From positions 1,426,001 to 1,490,000 of the forward strand of contig CAXXOH010000003.1 in NCBI GenBank assembly GCA_963675185.2: a DNA stretch of 64,000 nucleotides, read 5' to 3'. Within the stretch, counting starts at the first letter, position 1. Every line of letters begins with the position of its first letter. The notes below the pieces were generated by a model that saw nothing but the letters and a program-made list of their open reading frames with translations, ran no database searches and had not been told where the DNA came from. Source of the stretch: Ilyobacter_A sp963675185 (lineage in GTDB: Bacteria > Fusobacteriota > Fusobacteriia > Fusobacteriales > Fusobacteriaceae). This document shows positions 1-9,251 of this stretch, in pieces. The translations under genes were made by a program, and so were the position numbers.

Positions 1-539
1 TTGCTTAAAGCTTTTGAATAATTTGTGAAGATTCGTGTGATTCGTGACAAAAAAGAGTCTTTTGATTATAAAGTGTTTCCTCTGTGCAGCTCATGTTTAA
101 AAAACTCTGAGAAACTCTGTGATCAGAAAAAGATTTAAAAAAAACTTAGCCACGAATCTCACGAATTAACTCGAATGTAAAAACATAAAAATACTTTGGA
201 CACAGAGTTGCACAGAGGAAAAGAGTAAGTTTCACAGAGTAATAAAAAAGCATTTAGGCACTCAGAACCTTGCTTAAAGCTTTTGAATAATTTGTGAAGA
301 TTCGTGTGATTCGTGACAAAAAAGAGTCTTTTGATTATAAAGTGTTTCCTCTGTGCAGCTCATGTTTAAAAAACTCTGAGAAACTCTGTGATCAGAAAAA
401 GATTTAAAAAAAACTTAGCCACGAATCTCACGAATTAACTCGAATGTAAAAACATAAAAATACTTTGGACACAGAGTTGCACAGAGGAAAAGAGTAAGTT
501 TCACAGAGTAATAAAAAAGCATTTAGGCACAAGAGTGGC
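1..539. repeat. Two tandem copies of a 269-bp intergenic repeat
   Basis: Copy 1 (1-269) and copy 2 (270-539) are nearly identical for about 260 bp and differ mainly in the last ten bases before the next copy. Each unit carries four modules in the order F' (attcgtg-tg-attcgtg, about 31-47), H' (ctctgtg-type, about 80-112), F (cacgaat-type, about 150-176) and H (cacagag-type, about 201-238). F/F' and H/H' are reverse complements of each other. No coding frame is convincing. Copies of the same modules occur at cassette borders throughout the window. Confidence 0.9.
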
Positions 540-765
540 TTGCTTAAAGCTTTTCAATAATTTGTGAAGATTCGTGTGATTCGTGACAAAAATATATTTA
601 ATTTTAAAAGAAATTCTCTGTGCAGCTCATGTTTGAAACTCTGAGGAACTCTGTGATCAGAAAAAGCTTTGAAAAAGAGCTTAGTCACGAATCCTATGAA
701 TGAGCACTAATAAAAATCTTTAATAATTCGTGAAATTAGTGAAAATTCGTGACAAAAATAGTTTT
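540..765. repeat. Third, diverged copy of the repeat with a palindromic F-F' end
   Basis: From 540 the 269-bp unit starts again but diverges after about 50 bp. At about 681-760 a cacgaat module is followed directly by attcgtg modules, giving a potential long imperfect hairpin. The remaining 140 bp before the first gene (766-905) are AT-rich; I see no clear promoter there. Confidence 0.75.
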
Positions 766-962
766 TTAGTTTTTATAAAAGAAGTTTTCGATTGTTTTTT
801 ACATAAATTTAATAATAATTTAACCATATTCGGGTACTATAAGCAAAAGAGTGTTAATTAAGACAGAACAGAGTTTATTCATGATTGACAAGGTAAAGAA
901 TAACGTTGTCGGAAAACAGTTTGATAAAATTTTATTTTTATCGTAAAGGGGGTGCATATAGC

Positions 963-2318
963 ATGGATAGGGAAAGGGTGTACAGGTACTTTATAAAAAT
1001 ATTCATGATAGCTATTCAGTTTTTATTTTTCTACAATCTCAGCAAGGTATTCGGTGTAGGGCAGAAGTTGGCAGTTACCAACTTCTTGATATATTTTTTG
1101 CTCAAGATGGTTAAAAACGGGTACAGCTTCAAAACTTTCCTCATATGGGAGGAGCTCAACAGGCAGGTAAAGGTGCATGCAGAATTCCTGGGTGTACTGG
1201 CGATAAGCGACATAGCTTACCCAAAGGAAACCGGGATTTTCAACACGGTGTTAATTGTAGGGATATTTTTCATGTTCAACATGTTTTTGGCGCAGTTTAC
1301 CAGGAAGCTTTTTGTGAAGCAGCTTGAGAAGAAACTCCTCATAATAGGTACGGGCGACACCGCAGAAAAACTTACAGAGATAATAAGCCAAAATAGGTTC
1401 ACCATGTACAAGCTATTGGGCTACGTGCAGTTCAACGACAAGGTGAGAATCGACAGGAAAAGTATAGCCTGTCAGTTTGCCGACTTGGACGGCTACCTGC
1501 AAGACAACAAGGTGGACGAGGTAATAGTGGCACTCCCAAAGGCCACCAAAAAAGATATGATGGAGATAACCGACAAGATAGAGGGTAAGGTAAGGAGGAT
1601 AAAGTACATACCTGAATTGAATGGGGTATTCACCTTCAACTCTGAGGTAGAAGACTACGACGGTGTGATGCTGGTAACAACCTCCCAGGGGATAATCAGC
1701 CTGTGGCAGAGGATCGTTAAAAGGGGTATGGACGTACTAGGGGGAGTTGTAGGGGTAGCAGTATTATTTCCACTGTCTATATACGTGTGGCTGAAGACTG
1801 AAAAACACGAAAGAAAAGGCGGTATTTTTTTCAAACAGCCTAGAATAGCGCTGGCAGGCGGGACCGTAAACATAATTAAGTACAGAAGTATGATAGTAAA
1901 TGCAGAAAAAGTATTGGAAGAGCTCATGGAAAGAGATCCTGGAATAAGAGAAGAGTATCTTACAAACAAGAAGTTGAAAAATGACCCAAGGATAACAAAG
2001 ATAGGGGAAAAGCTCAGAAGGACTTCCCTTGATGAATTCCCACAGTTTATAAATGTCATCAAAGGGGAAATGAGTATGGTCGGGCCTAGGCCTTATCTTC
2101 ACAGGGAGATAGAAGATATGGGGGAGAAGTACCGTAAGATAGTGAACTTAAAGCCGGGGATAACAGGCATGTGGCAGGCCAATGGAAGAAGCGAGACCAC
2201 TTTTCAAGAGAGGCTGCATTTGGATGAATATTACTACAGAAACTGGTCTGTATGGCTGGATATAGTCATAATAATTAAGACAATAAAAAGTGTGTTCCGC
2301 AGTGAAGGAGCATATTAA
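963..2318 (+). CDS. Polyprenyl-phosphate sugar-phosphate transferase (WbaP/WcaJ-like initiating enzyme)
   Basis: It probably transfers a sugar-1-phosphate from a nucleotide sugar to undecaprenyl phosphate, the first step of repeat-unit assembly at the inner membrane. N-terminal hydrophobic segments are followed by a Rossmann-like domain (IIGTGDTAEKL, about residue 128). The C-terminal bacterial sugar-transferase domain carries LDEFPQ, which contains the family's Asp-Glu dyad, then GEMSMVGPRP and KPGITGMWQANGR. A TTG at 906 is in frame, but the ATG at 963 follows AAAGGGGG with good spacing and aligns with the start of the paralogue at 51704, so 963 is preferred (451 aa). The WecG-like gene follows after 25 bp. 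The sugar is not predictable; galactose and glucose are common in this family. Confidence 0.9.
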   Translation: MDRERVYRYFIKIFMIAIQFLFFYNLSKVFGVGQKLAVTNFLIYFLLKMVKNGYSFKTFLIWEELNRQVKVHAEFLGVLAISDIAYPKETGIFNTVLIVGIFFMFNMFLAQFTRKLFVKQLEKKLLIIGTGDTAEKLTEIISQNRFTMYKLLGYVQFNDKVRIDRKSIACQFADLDGYLQDNKVDEVIVALPKATKKDMMEITDKIEGKVRRIKYIPELNGVFTFNSEVEDYDGVMLVTTSQGIISLWQRIVKRGMDVLGGVVGVAVLFPLSIYVWLKTEKHERKGGIFFKQPRIALAGGTVNIIKYRSMIVNAEKVLEELMERDPGIREEYLTNKKLKNDPRITKIGEKLRRTSLDEFPQFINVIKGEMSMVGPRPYLHREIEDMGEKYRKIVNLKPGITGMWQANGRSETTFQERLHLDEYYYRNWSVWLDIVIIIKTIKSVFRSEGAY

Positions 2319-2343
2319 CATAAATGCAATCGGAGGGAAACAG

Positions 2344-3072
2344 ATGGAAACTTGTGAAATACTAGGTGTAAAAATAAATGTCACGGATATGGTTGATACA
2401 GTAGAAACCATCGAGAAAAATTTAAAAGAAATTAAAGGGGATTATATTTGTGTTTCAAATGTTCACACAACAGTTATGTCATTTGAAGATATAGATTATA
2501 AAAAAATTCAAAATGATGCGTTTATGAGATTGCCAGATGGAAGGCCACTTTCAATCCTTAGTAAAATAAAAGGATATAAAAATGCAAAAAGAGTGACTGG
2601 TCCAGATTTGATGGATGAGCTCTTTAAAATATCTGAAAAAAAAGGTTATACCCACTATTTTTACGGAAGTACAAACGATACGCTGGATAAACTCAACATG
2701 AAGCTAAAAGAAAAATATCCAAAAGTAAGAATAGCAGGAATGTATTCTCCGCCGTTTAGGCAACTTACGTTTGAAGAGGATCATGGAATTGTTCAGATGA
2801 TAAATGAAAGCAATGCGGATTTTTTATGGGTTGGGCTTGGAGCACCGAAACAGGAAAAATGGATGCATGAACATAAAAATAAAATCAATTCATTAATGCT
2901 TGGAGTAGGAGCAGGCTTTGACTACCATGCTGAAAAAATAAAAAGGGCTCCCACTTGGATGCAGAGCTTAAGCCTTGAATGGCTCTACAGGCTTTTTCAA
3001 GACCCAAAAAGGTTGTGGAAAAGATATTTTGAAACCAATACAAAATTTTTAAAATATACTTTATTTAATTAA
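2344..3072 (+). CDS. WecG/TagA/CpsF family glycosyltransferase (GT26)
   Basis: Members of this family add the second sugar (N-acetylmannosamine, ManNAcA or glucose) to the lipid-linked first sugar on the cytoplasmic face. Visible motifs are LPDGRP (about 62-67, holding the conserved Asp), RVTGPDLM, GLGAPKQEKWM and the C-terminal RAPTWMQSLSLEWLYRL and PKRLWKRY. The length of 242 aa is normal. The start at ATG 2344 is chosen over an upstream in-frame ATG because GGAGGG lies 6 bp before it. Following directly after the initiating transferase, it is likely the second enzyme of the same repeat unit. The donor is unknown. Confidence 0.88.
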   Translation: METCEILGVKINVTDMVDTVETIEKNLKEIKGDYICVSNVHTTVMSFEDIDYKKIQNDAFMRLPDGRPLSILSKIKGYKNAKRVTGPDLMDELFKISEKKGYTHYFYGSTNDTLDKLNMKLKEKYPKVRIAGMYSPPFRQLTFEEDHGIVQMINESNADFLWVGLGAPKQEKWMHEHKNKINSLMLGVGAGFDYHAEKIKRAPTWMQSLSLEWLYRLFQDPKRLWKRYFETNTKFLKYTLFN

Positions 3073-3131
3073 AATTTACGCTAATTTAGAATGAAAAGAA
3101 AAAATTGAACAGATAAAACTAGGAGGAAAAA

Positions 3132-4214
3132 ATGTCAAAAGTAGCACTTATAACAGGAATTACAGGACAGGACGGATCATTTTTAGCAGAGTTCTTACTT
3201 GAAAAGGGATATGAAGTACACGGGGTAATAAGAAGGGCTTCTTCATTCAACACTGAAAGGATAGAGCATTTATACATAGATGAGCTTATTAAAGATATGC
3301 ACATTGAGAGGAAAATAAATCTTCACTACGGCGATATGACAGATTCATCAAACCTTATAAGACTTATACAAAAAATACAGCCAGATGAAATATACAATTT
3401 GGCGGCACAGTCGCACGTAAAGGTATCTTTTGACATGCCGGAATATACTGCCGATACAGACGGGATGGGGACTCTCAGGATATTAGAGGCCGTTAGACTT
3501 CTTGGTATGGAAAAGAAGACAAGAATCTATCAGGCATCAACTTCAGAACTTTATGGTAAGGTGCAAGAGGTACCTCAAAAAGAGACTACACCGTTTTATC
3601 CAAGATCTCCATATGGGGTAGCTAAATTATACGGTTTCTGGATCACAAAAAACTACAGAGAATCATACGATATGTTTGCTGTAAATGGAATACTGTTCAA
3701 CCACGAGTCTGAAAGACGTGGGGAAACTTTCGTAACAAGAAAAATAACCCTTGCAGCAGCAAGGATAGCACAGTGTAAACAGGAAAAACTATATCTTGGA
3801 AATATGGATTCGCAAAGAGATTGGGGATATGCAAAAGATTATGTTGAATGTATGTGGCTAATGCTCCAACATGACAAACCAGAAGACTTTGTAATTGCAA
3901 CCGGAGAGATGCACACAGTAAGAAAATTCACTACGTATGCGTTTAGAGAAGCAGGTATAGAGCTTGAATGGCAGGGAACAGGTGTGGATGAAAAAGGTAT
4001 TTGTAAAAATACAGGCAGGGTACTAGTTGAAGTGGACCCGAAATATTTTAGACCTGCAGAGGTAGAGCAACTTCTTGGAGATCCTACTAAGGCTAAAACA
4101 CTTCTTGGGTGGAACCCAACAAAAACTTCATTTGAAGAGCTTGTTAAAATAATGGTGCAGTCTGACATGAAAATGGTAGAAAAAGAAGAGAGAATAAAAA
4201 AGGCATTCGACTAA
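3132..4214 (+). CDS. gmd: GDP-mannose 4,6-dehydratase (copy 1)
   Basis: Converts GDP-D-mannose to GDP-4-keto-6-deoxy-D-mannose, the first committed step to GDP-L-fucose, in the cytosol. It is an extended SDR with an N-terminal GITGQDGSF nucleotide-binding loop, YNLAAQSHV, TSELYGKVQE, the YGVAK form of the catalytic YxxxK, and the NHESERRGETFVTRKI stretch typical of Gmd. At 360 aa it is full length. AGGAGG lies 7 bp before the ATG. A second, closely similar copy lies at 54330. Here fcl is separated from gmd by a 630-bp insert carrying a GxxExxY gene, whereas copy 2 has only 60 bp between the two genes. Confidence 0.96.
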   Translation: MSKVALITGITGQDGSFLAEFLLEKGYEVHGVIRRASSFNTERIEHLYIDELIKDMHIERKINLHYGDMTDSSNLIRLIQKIQPDEIYNLAAQSHVKVSFDMPEYTADTDGMGTLRILEAVRLLGMEKKTRIYQASTSELYGKVQEVPQKETTPFYPRSPYGVAKLYGFWITKNYRESYDMFAVNGILFNHESERRGETFVTRKITLAAARIAQCKQEKLYLGNMDSQRDWGYAKDYVECMWLMLQHDKPEDFVIATGEMHTVRKFTTYAFREAGIELEWQGTGVDEKGICKNTGRVLVEVDPKYFRPAEVEQLLGDPTKAKTLLGWNPTKTSFEELVKIMVQSDMKMVEKEERIKKAFD

Positions 4215-4261
4215 AGGGAATTGGACACGGATTGCCACAGACTAAGGTGTAAAAATTCATG

Positions 4262-4291
4262 GCATAGTCTAGTGGAAGTCTTGTGTCAAAA
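4262..4291. repeat. Left direct repeat flanking the GxxExxY cassette
   Basis: The sequence gcatagtct-gtg-aagtcttgtgtcaaaa (about 30 bp with two differences) occurs here and again at 4798-4827, bracketing the GxxExxY gene. Both copies are preceded by tcatg. Nearby cacagact and gacatagact motifs (4220-4320) look like parts of the same repeat family. Confidence 0.75.
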
Positions 4292-4361
4292 AAATTGTGA
4301 CATAGACTGCTATAGATTGAAATAGCTTTAATAAGCTTGGTATTAAAAAAGGAGTTTTTTA

Positions 4362-4730
4362 ATGAAAAGCTATTTGTATGAAGAGTTAACAAAGAAAATA
4401 ATAAGATGCTTTTATAATGTTTACGATACACTTGGGTATGGTTTTTTGGAAAGTGTATACGAAAAAGCTTTAATGGTTGAATTTGAAAACAACAATATTA
4501 AAGCCGAAACTCAAAAAGAAATAAAAGTAATGTATAAAGACAGGATAGTTGGAGATTTTAGAGCAGATATTCTGGTAGAGGATAAAGTAATAATAGAGCT
4601 AAAAGCAGTTTCAAAGCTAATGCCTATACACGAAGTACAAGTTGTTAATTATCTAAAATCAACAGGAATAAAAATAGGATTATTAGTTAATTTTGGAGAA
4701 AAATTGGAATTTAAAAGAAAAATATTTTAA
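4362..4730 (+). CDS. GxxExxY family protein
   Basis: A small protein of 122 aa with the family signature GFLESVYEKAL (GxxExxY, about residues 26-36), followed by a nuclease-like core: GDFRADILVEDKVIIELKAV with D/E and ExK acids, as in PD-(D/E)xK folds. The biochemical role of the family is not established as far as I know; a nuclease-like fold is inference from the visible acids. It sits alone between gmd and fcl, two genes normally adjacent, and is bracketed by 30-bp direct repeats (4262, 4798), so it looks like an inserted cassette rather than part of the fucose pathway. Confidence 0.85.
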   Translation: MKSYLYEELTKKIIRCFYNVYDTLGYGFLESVYEKALMVEFENNNIKAETQKEIKVMYKDRIVGDFRADILVEDKVIIELKAVSKLMPIHEVQVVNYLKSTGIKIGLLVNFGEKLEFKRKIF

Positions 4731-4797
4731 AAAATTTAAAATAGCTAAAACACAGACGATCACATACTGCAATATGACTAGAAGAAAAAAGTCATGT

Positions 4798-4827
4798 GCA
4801 TAGTCTCGTGAAAGTCTTGTGTCAAAA
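4798..4827. repeat. Right direct repeat flanking the GxxExxY cassette
   Basis: Second copy of the 30-bp repeat found at 4262-4291, in the same orientation and 536 bp away. It ends just before the Shine-Dalgarno site of fcl. Confidence 0.75.
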
Positions 4828-4845
4828 TAAAAAGAGGTGGAAATC

Positions 4846-5790
4846 TTGAATAAAGAATCAAAAATATATGTAGCAGGACACCGTGGTATGGTGGGATCTG
4901 CCATAGTTAGAAGACTGGAAGAACTTGGTTATACAAACATAATATATAAAACATCAAAAGAGCTAGACCTTAGGAGACAGGCAGAAGTGGAAAAATTCTT
5001 TAAAGAGGAAAAACCGGAGTTTGTGTTCCTTGCGGCAGCTAAAGTAGGAGGAATACACGCAAACAACACATTTCCTGCAGAATTTTTATACGACAACCTG
5101 ATGATAGAATCAAATATAATTCACAGCGCGTATAAATATGGTGTTAAAAAACTACTTTTTCTGGGTAGCTCATGTATATATCCTAAATTTGCAGAACAGC
5201 CTATAAAAGAAGAGTATCTGCTTGACGGACATCTTGAACCTACAAATGAGGCTTATGCAGTAGCTAAGATAACAGGGATAGAACTTTGCAAGTTCTACAG
5301 AAGGCAATATGGATGTGATTTTATATCAGCCATGCCTACAAACCTATACGGTATAAACGATAACTTCGACCTTGAAACATCTCACGTGATGCCTGCACTT
5401 ATAAGAAAGTTTCATGAGGCTAAGGTAAATGGAGATAAAGAGGTAGTTATGTGGGGGACAGGAAAACCTAGAAGAGAATTCCTTTATGTGGATGACCTTG
5501 CAGATGCCTGCATACACCTAATGATGAACTACTCCGATGAGATTCACGTAAACATGGGAATAGGTGAAGATGTAGAGATAAGAGGGCTTGCTGAAATAAT
5601 AAAGAGAGTAGTTGGTTATGAGGGAGAAATAATAAACGATTTGTCCAAACCAGATGGTACGCCAAGAAAGTTACTTGATGTGTCGAGGCTTCAAGATTCA
5701 GGATGGAAGCATAGTGTGGCGCTAGAAGAAGGAATAAAGACTGTGTACAGTTGGTACCTTGAAAATGCAGATATGTTCAGAGGGAATTAG
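4846..5790 (+). CDS. fcl: GDP-L-fucose synthase (copy 1)
   Basis: Bifunctional 3,5-epimerase/4-reductase that makes GDP-L-fucose from the Gmd product using NADPH. Visible are AGHRGMVGSAI (nucleotide binding), AAAKVGG, LGSSCIYP, the catalytic YAVAK and MPTNLYG. A GTG at 4837 is in frame, but the TTG at 4846 lies 5 bp after AGAGGTGG and gives MNKESKIYVAG, matching MNTDAKIYVAG of copy 2 (55476). The TTG start is therefore preferred (314 aa). The next gene starts 2 bp downstream, so fcl is the last GC-richer pathway gene before an AT-rich glycosyltransferase block. Confidence 0.95.
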   Translation: MNKESKIYVAGHRGMVGSAIVRRLEELGYTNIIYKTSKELDLRRQAEVEKFFKEEKPEFVFLAAAKVGGIHANNTFPAEFLYDNLMIESNIIHSAYKYGVKKLLFLGSSCIYPKFAEQPIKEEYLLDGHLEPTNEAYAVAKITGIELCKFYRRQYGCDFISAMPTNLYGINDNFDLETSHVMPALIRKFHEAKVNGDKEVVMWGTGKPRREFLYVDDLADACIHLMMNYSDEIHVNMGIGEDVEIRGLAEIIKRVVGYEGEIINDLSKPDGTPRKLLDVSRLQDSGWKHSVALEEGIKTVYSWYLENADMFRGN

Positions 5791-5792
5791 CC

Positions 5793-6992
5793 ATGTCAAA
5801 ACCAAAAATACTCATAGTCCACAACTATTATCAAATACCTGGAGGGGAAGATACAGTTGTTAAAAATGAACGGAAGCTATTAGAAGATCAGGGACATGAA
5901 GTTATTCTTTATAGCCGAAATAATTTAGAGTTAAAAAACCTCAGCAAAATTCAGAAGTTATGTCTTCCGTTTACAACGATCTTTTCACTCAAAACATACA
6001 AAGAAGTTAAGAGAATCATTAAGGAACAAAAAATCGATATCGTTCATGTTCATAACACATTAAATTTGATTAGTCCCTCCGTTTATTATGCAGCGTTTGC
6101 TTGTAAAATTCCTGTGGTACAGACCATTCATAACTTTCGTTTGCTCTGTGCTGGAGCAACTTTTTATAAAGAAAATAAAGATGGAAGTGGATTTATTTGT
6201 GAGGATTGCTTAAGTAAAGGGTTGAGATGCGCGGTTAAACACAGATGTTACAGAGGAAGTTTTCTACAAACATTAGCGTGTGTAGTGAATTTGAAAATTC
6301 ATAGATTTTTTGGGACCTATAAAAAACTTAATTATATTTGTTTGACTGAATTTAATAAAGAAAAATTGTTGCAATTAAACAGTAGAGGGAAAAAAATTAT
6401 TGACCCTAGTAAGGTGTTTATAAAACCTAATTTTGTAACTGCTGAGGCTGAATGTATTCCCTATGCCCAAAGAGAAAATCAGTTCGTTTTTGCTGGACGC
6501 TTAGATAAATTGAAAGGCATCCAGCTGTTGCTTGAAGCGTGGAAAAATATCAAAGATTTCGAGCTAATTATTTGCGGCATTGGTCCGGAGGAAGCTTGGT
6601 GTAAGCGATTTATAGAGCAGAATAATTTAAAAAATGTGAAGATGATTGGTTTTGTACCAAATGAAGAGGTAAAGAAAATTATTGGTAAATCAAAAGCACT
6701 TATTCTTCCAACTCAATGGTATGAAGGATATCCGATGACTATGGCTGAGAGTTTTTCATTAGGGACGCCTGTTATAGGTAGTGATATTGGAAATGTAGGG
6801 TGTTTAATAAAAGAAAATATATCAGGATTAAAATTTAGATTTAATTCAAGTGAAGATTTAAAAGAAATCATTTCAAAAATAAATAAAGGCTCTTTTAATT
6901 CAACGATCATTAATCAACAAATTACTACACATGATGAGAGCTATAAAATTTTAAACCAAATTTATAGTGTTTGTAGGAGGGAAGGGAAATGA
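5793..6992 (+). CDS. Glycosyltransferase family 4 (GT-B)
   Basis: Probably a retaining cytoplasmic glycosyltransferase adding a sugar to the lipid-linked repeat unit. The N-terminal half starts with ILIVHNYYQIPGGEDTVV, typical of this GT4 subgroup. The C-terminal half has FAGRLDKLKGIQLLLEAW and YEGYPMTMAESF, the EX7E donor-binding motif. At 399 aa it is complete. A cysteine-containing stretch in the middle (CEDCLSKGLRCAVKHRC, about 129-145) is also seen in some GT4 relatives and might bind a metal. The gene begins 2 bp after fcl and overlaps the radical-SAM gene by 4 bp. Donor and acceptor are unknown. Confidence 0.88.
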   Translation: MSKPKILIVHNYYQIPGGEDTVVKNERKLLEDQGHEVILYSRNNLELKNLSKIQKLCLPFTTIFSLKTYKEVKRIIKEQKIDIVHVHNTLNLISPSVYYAAFACKIPVVQTIHNFRLLCAGATFYKENKDGSGFICEDCLSKGLRCAVKHRCYRGSFLQTLACVVNLKIHRFFGTYKKLNYICLTEFNKEKLLQLNSRGKKIIDPSKVFIKPNFVTAEAECIPYAQRENQFVFAGRLDKLKGIQLLLEAWKNIKDFELIICGIGPEEAWCKRFIEQNNLKNVKMIGFVPNEEVKKIIGKSKALILPTQWYEGYPMTMAESFSLGTPVIGSDIGNVGCLIKENISGLKFRFNSSEDLKEIISKINKGSFNSTIINQQITTHDESYKILNQIYSVCRREGK

Positions 6993-8083
6993 CTTTACTT
7001 AATAGGATGTATGACCATATTTGTTCAAATGTTTTTGGCATTAGATTGAAACCAAAAGTTATTCAAATGCCAATTACCAATAAATGTAATTCGAAATGTA
7101 CAACATGTAATATTTGGAAAGTAACAGATAAATGTGATTTAAGTGTGGAGCAACTTCAAGTTGTTTTACAAGATACATATCTGGACAAAGTAGAATCAAT
7201 TGGAATAAATGGTGGAGAACCTTTTTTACATAAAGATTTTCTGTCTATTATCGGTAATATATTGAATCTTAAATCGCTAAAAGATATATACATTATCTCA
7301 AATGGTGTGTCTTCTAATTTGTTGTTAAATAACCTATCAGAAGCAAAAAAACTATGTAAAAAAAAAGGGGTTAAATTAAATTTAACAATTTCTTTAGATG
7401 GGGTTGGAGGGATTCATGATAAAACTCGTGGAATTCCTGGTAGCTTTGAAAAAACTATAGAAACTATAAACTGTATTAAAGATAATATTAATGAGTATTG
7501 TGATAATTTTGATTTAGGATACACCATATCTAAAAGCAATACATCGGATATGGTCTGGGCTAAAGAGTTAGCAGCTTCATGGGGGGTAGATGTTTATTTT
7601 CATTTAGCGGTACCTAATAAACGTATTTATACATTTGACAATGAAGACTATAGTGTTTTACAAAATAAGAAATCTAGTTTTCTTGCAAGAGAGTTCTTCT
7701 ATAGCGAATTTGTTGAAAATTCTTCTATCAAAAAAAAATTTAAAAGTTTCATAAATTATTATTATTTAAAAGATGATAAACACAAAAGAATAGCTGTATG
7801 TAATTATATAAAAAGGGATATTACAATTAATGAAAGTTTAGATTTATATTTATGTGCAACTGCGAGTGAAAAAATAGGGTCACTTTTACGTAGCTCAATA
7901 TCAGATTATATAAAATCTGGAGACGTGGATAGAGAATGTATAAATATTAAAAAAAATTGTGGAAGTTGCATTCATTATGCTTTTGCCCCAACATTTTATG
8001 GAATTTATCTTTTTATAAAAGAAAAATATGCTAAAGCAAATTTATTGATATATTTAATTCGTAGCAGATTACATTTGCTGTAA
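6989..8083 (+). CDS. Radical SAM enzyme of the polysaccharide cluster
   Basis: Begins with a canonical CX3CX2C cluster (C33, C37, C40 in TNKCNSKCTTCNIW), followed by INGGEPFLHKDF, the GGEP SAM-binding motif. The C-terminal third holds extra cysteines (CNYIKRD, LYLCATA, RECINIKKNCGSC), suggesting a SPASM/twitch-like auxiliary Fe-S cluster (inference). It is 364 aa. It overlaps the upstream GT4 by 4 bp and is followed after 16 bp by a pyruvyltransferase, so it probably modifies a sugar or sugar-bound group of the polymer. The reaction cannot be deduced from sequence alone. Confidence 0.87.
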   Translation: MTLLNRMYDHICSNVFGIRLKPKVIQMPITNKCNSKCTTCNIWKVTDKCDLSVEQLQVVLQDTYLDKVESIGINGGEPFLHKDFLSIIGNILNLKSLKDIYIISNGVSSNLLLNNLSEAKKLCKKKGVKLNLTISLDGVGGIHDKTRGIPGSFEKTIETINCIKDNINEYCDNFDLGYTISKSNTSDMVWAKELAASWGVDVYFHLAVPNKRIYTFDNEDYSVLQNKKSSFLAREFFYSEFVENSSIKKKFKSFINYYYLKDDKHKRIAVCNYIKRDITINESLDLYLCATASEKIGSLLRSSISDYIKSGDVDRECINIKKNCGSCIHYAFAPTFYGIYLFIKEKYAKANLLIYLIRSRLHLL

Positions 8084-8099
8084 TTAGGAGGGAATAAAC

Positions 8100-9239
8100 A
8101 TGAAATTAGCTATCATTGGATGGTATGGTACTGAAACAATAGGAGATCGGGCAATTTTAGCTGGATTAATTAAGTTATTATTAGAAGTTGATGACTCTAT
8201 CGAATTATATTTGGGATCTATTTATCCGTTTTTTAGTGAGCGGACTATACATGAGGATATTGATTTTTATAAGAAAATAACAGGAAAAAATAACATAAAG
8301 ATAAATTTATTTGATTCTAGAAATCATAAGACACTTACTCAAACTATTAAAATGGTTGATTGTATAGCTGTAGGTGGTGGTCCATTACTTGATGTTTCGT
8401 GGATGTATATGATTGAATATGCTTTTATGAAAGCGAAAAAGCACAATAAAAAAACGATATTATTAGGATGTGGATTAGGACCATTAAATAAAAGAACATA
8501 TTTAAAAGCAGCATGTAATATAATAAAATATTCAGATTTTTGTATTTTTAGAGATGAAGCATCTTTAAATTGGGCCAATGAATTAGTAGAAAATAAACAG
8601 AATATGTTTGCTTTAATTGATCCTGCAGCTTTTGCAGCAGCGGAATATATAAAACGTGATACTAACGAAGTTGAAAATGATAATTATATAGTTGTAAATT
8701 TACGGGAATTTCCTATGGAGTATGCTATCAATGATACGAAAGATAGGATTGAAGAAATTAATCAGAGTTTTATTCAAATGCTTAAAAACCTTGCAGTTCA
8801 AGGTATGCCTGTTAGATTAATTCCTATGCATTATTTTTCTATAGGTGGAGATGACAGAAAGTATTTAAACCAGCTTGCGATGCGTGTTAATTTGCCGAAT
8901 GTACATGTACAAAACGATCCTTTGACTTTGGAAGAAACAATGCATGTTTTTAAGCATGCGAAAATTGCCATAGGTATGCGCTTTCATTCTGTCGTTTTAC
9001 AAACAATATGCAACGGAAATAACTATGTGCTAGATTATACCAATCCTATAAATGGAAAAATAGGTGGATTTTTGAACCAGGTAAATGGTATGGAGTTTTA
9101 TAAAAATAGATACATGAATATACAGAAAGAAAAAACGATACAACTATCATTTGCTGATAATTCCTTTGATTCTTATGGCGATGAGTTGAAAAAATATGAA
9201 AAACAATATAAGTGTATTTTTCAAGATTTCTTTAATTAA
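8100..9239 (+). CDS. Polysaccharide pyruvyl transferase family protein
   Basis: The CsaB/WcaK/EpsO family transfers pyruvate from PEP to form a ketal on a sugar of a surface polysaccharide. The sequence shows IIGWYGTETIGDRAILAGLI at the N-terminus, AVGGGPLLD in the middle, and IGMRFHSVVLQ near the C-terminus, the conserved R-x-H segment. It is 379 aa, with TAGGAGGG upstream. It sits between the radical-SAM gene and a GT4 gene in one operon, so the polymer of this block is probably acidic through pyruvylation. Confidence 0.88.
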   Translation: MKLAIIGWYGTETIGDRAILAGLIKLLLEVDDSIELYLGSIYPFFSERTIHEDIDFYKKITGKNNIKINLFDSRNHKTLTQTIKMVDCIAVGGGPLLDVSWMYMIEYAFMKAKKHNKKTILLGCGLGPLNKRTYLKAACNIIKYSDFCIFRDEASLNWANELVENKQNMFALIDPAAFAAAEYIKRDTNEVENDNYIVVNLREFPMEYAINDTKDRIEEINQSFIQMLKNLAVQGMPVRLIPMHYFSIGGDDRKYLNQLAMRVNLPNVHVQNDPLTLEETMHVFKHAKIAIGMRFHSVVLQTICNGNNYVLDYTNPINGKIGGFLNQVNGMEFYKNRYMNIQKEKTIQLSFADNSFDSYGDELKKYEKQYKCIFQDFFN

Positions 9240-9251
9240 GGGAGAGGTAGT

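Noticed and set aside
1..765. CRISPR-like regular repeats
   Set aside because: The repeated unit is 269 bp and contiguous, with no short repeat plus unique spacer pattern and no cas genes.
906..962. TTG 906 as the start of the first sugar transferase
   Set aside because: The ATG at 963 has a strong ribosome site and matches the start of the paralogue at 51704; the upstream codons have no counterpart.
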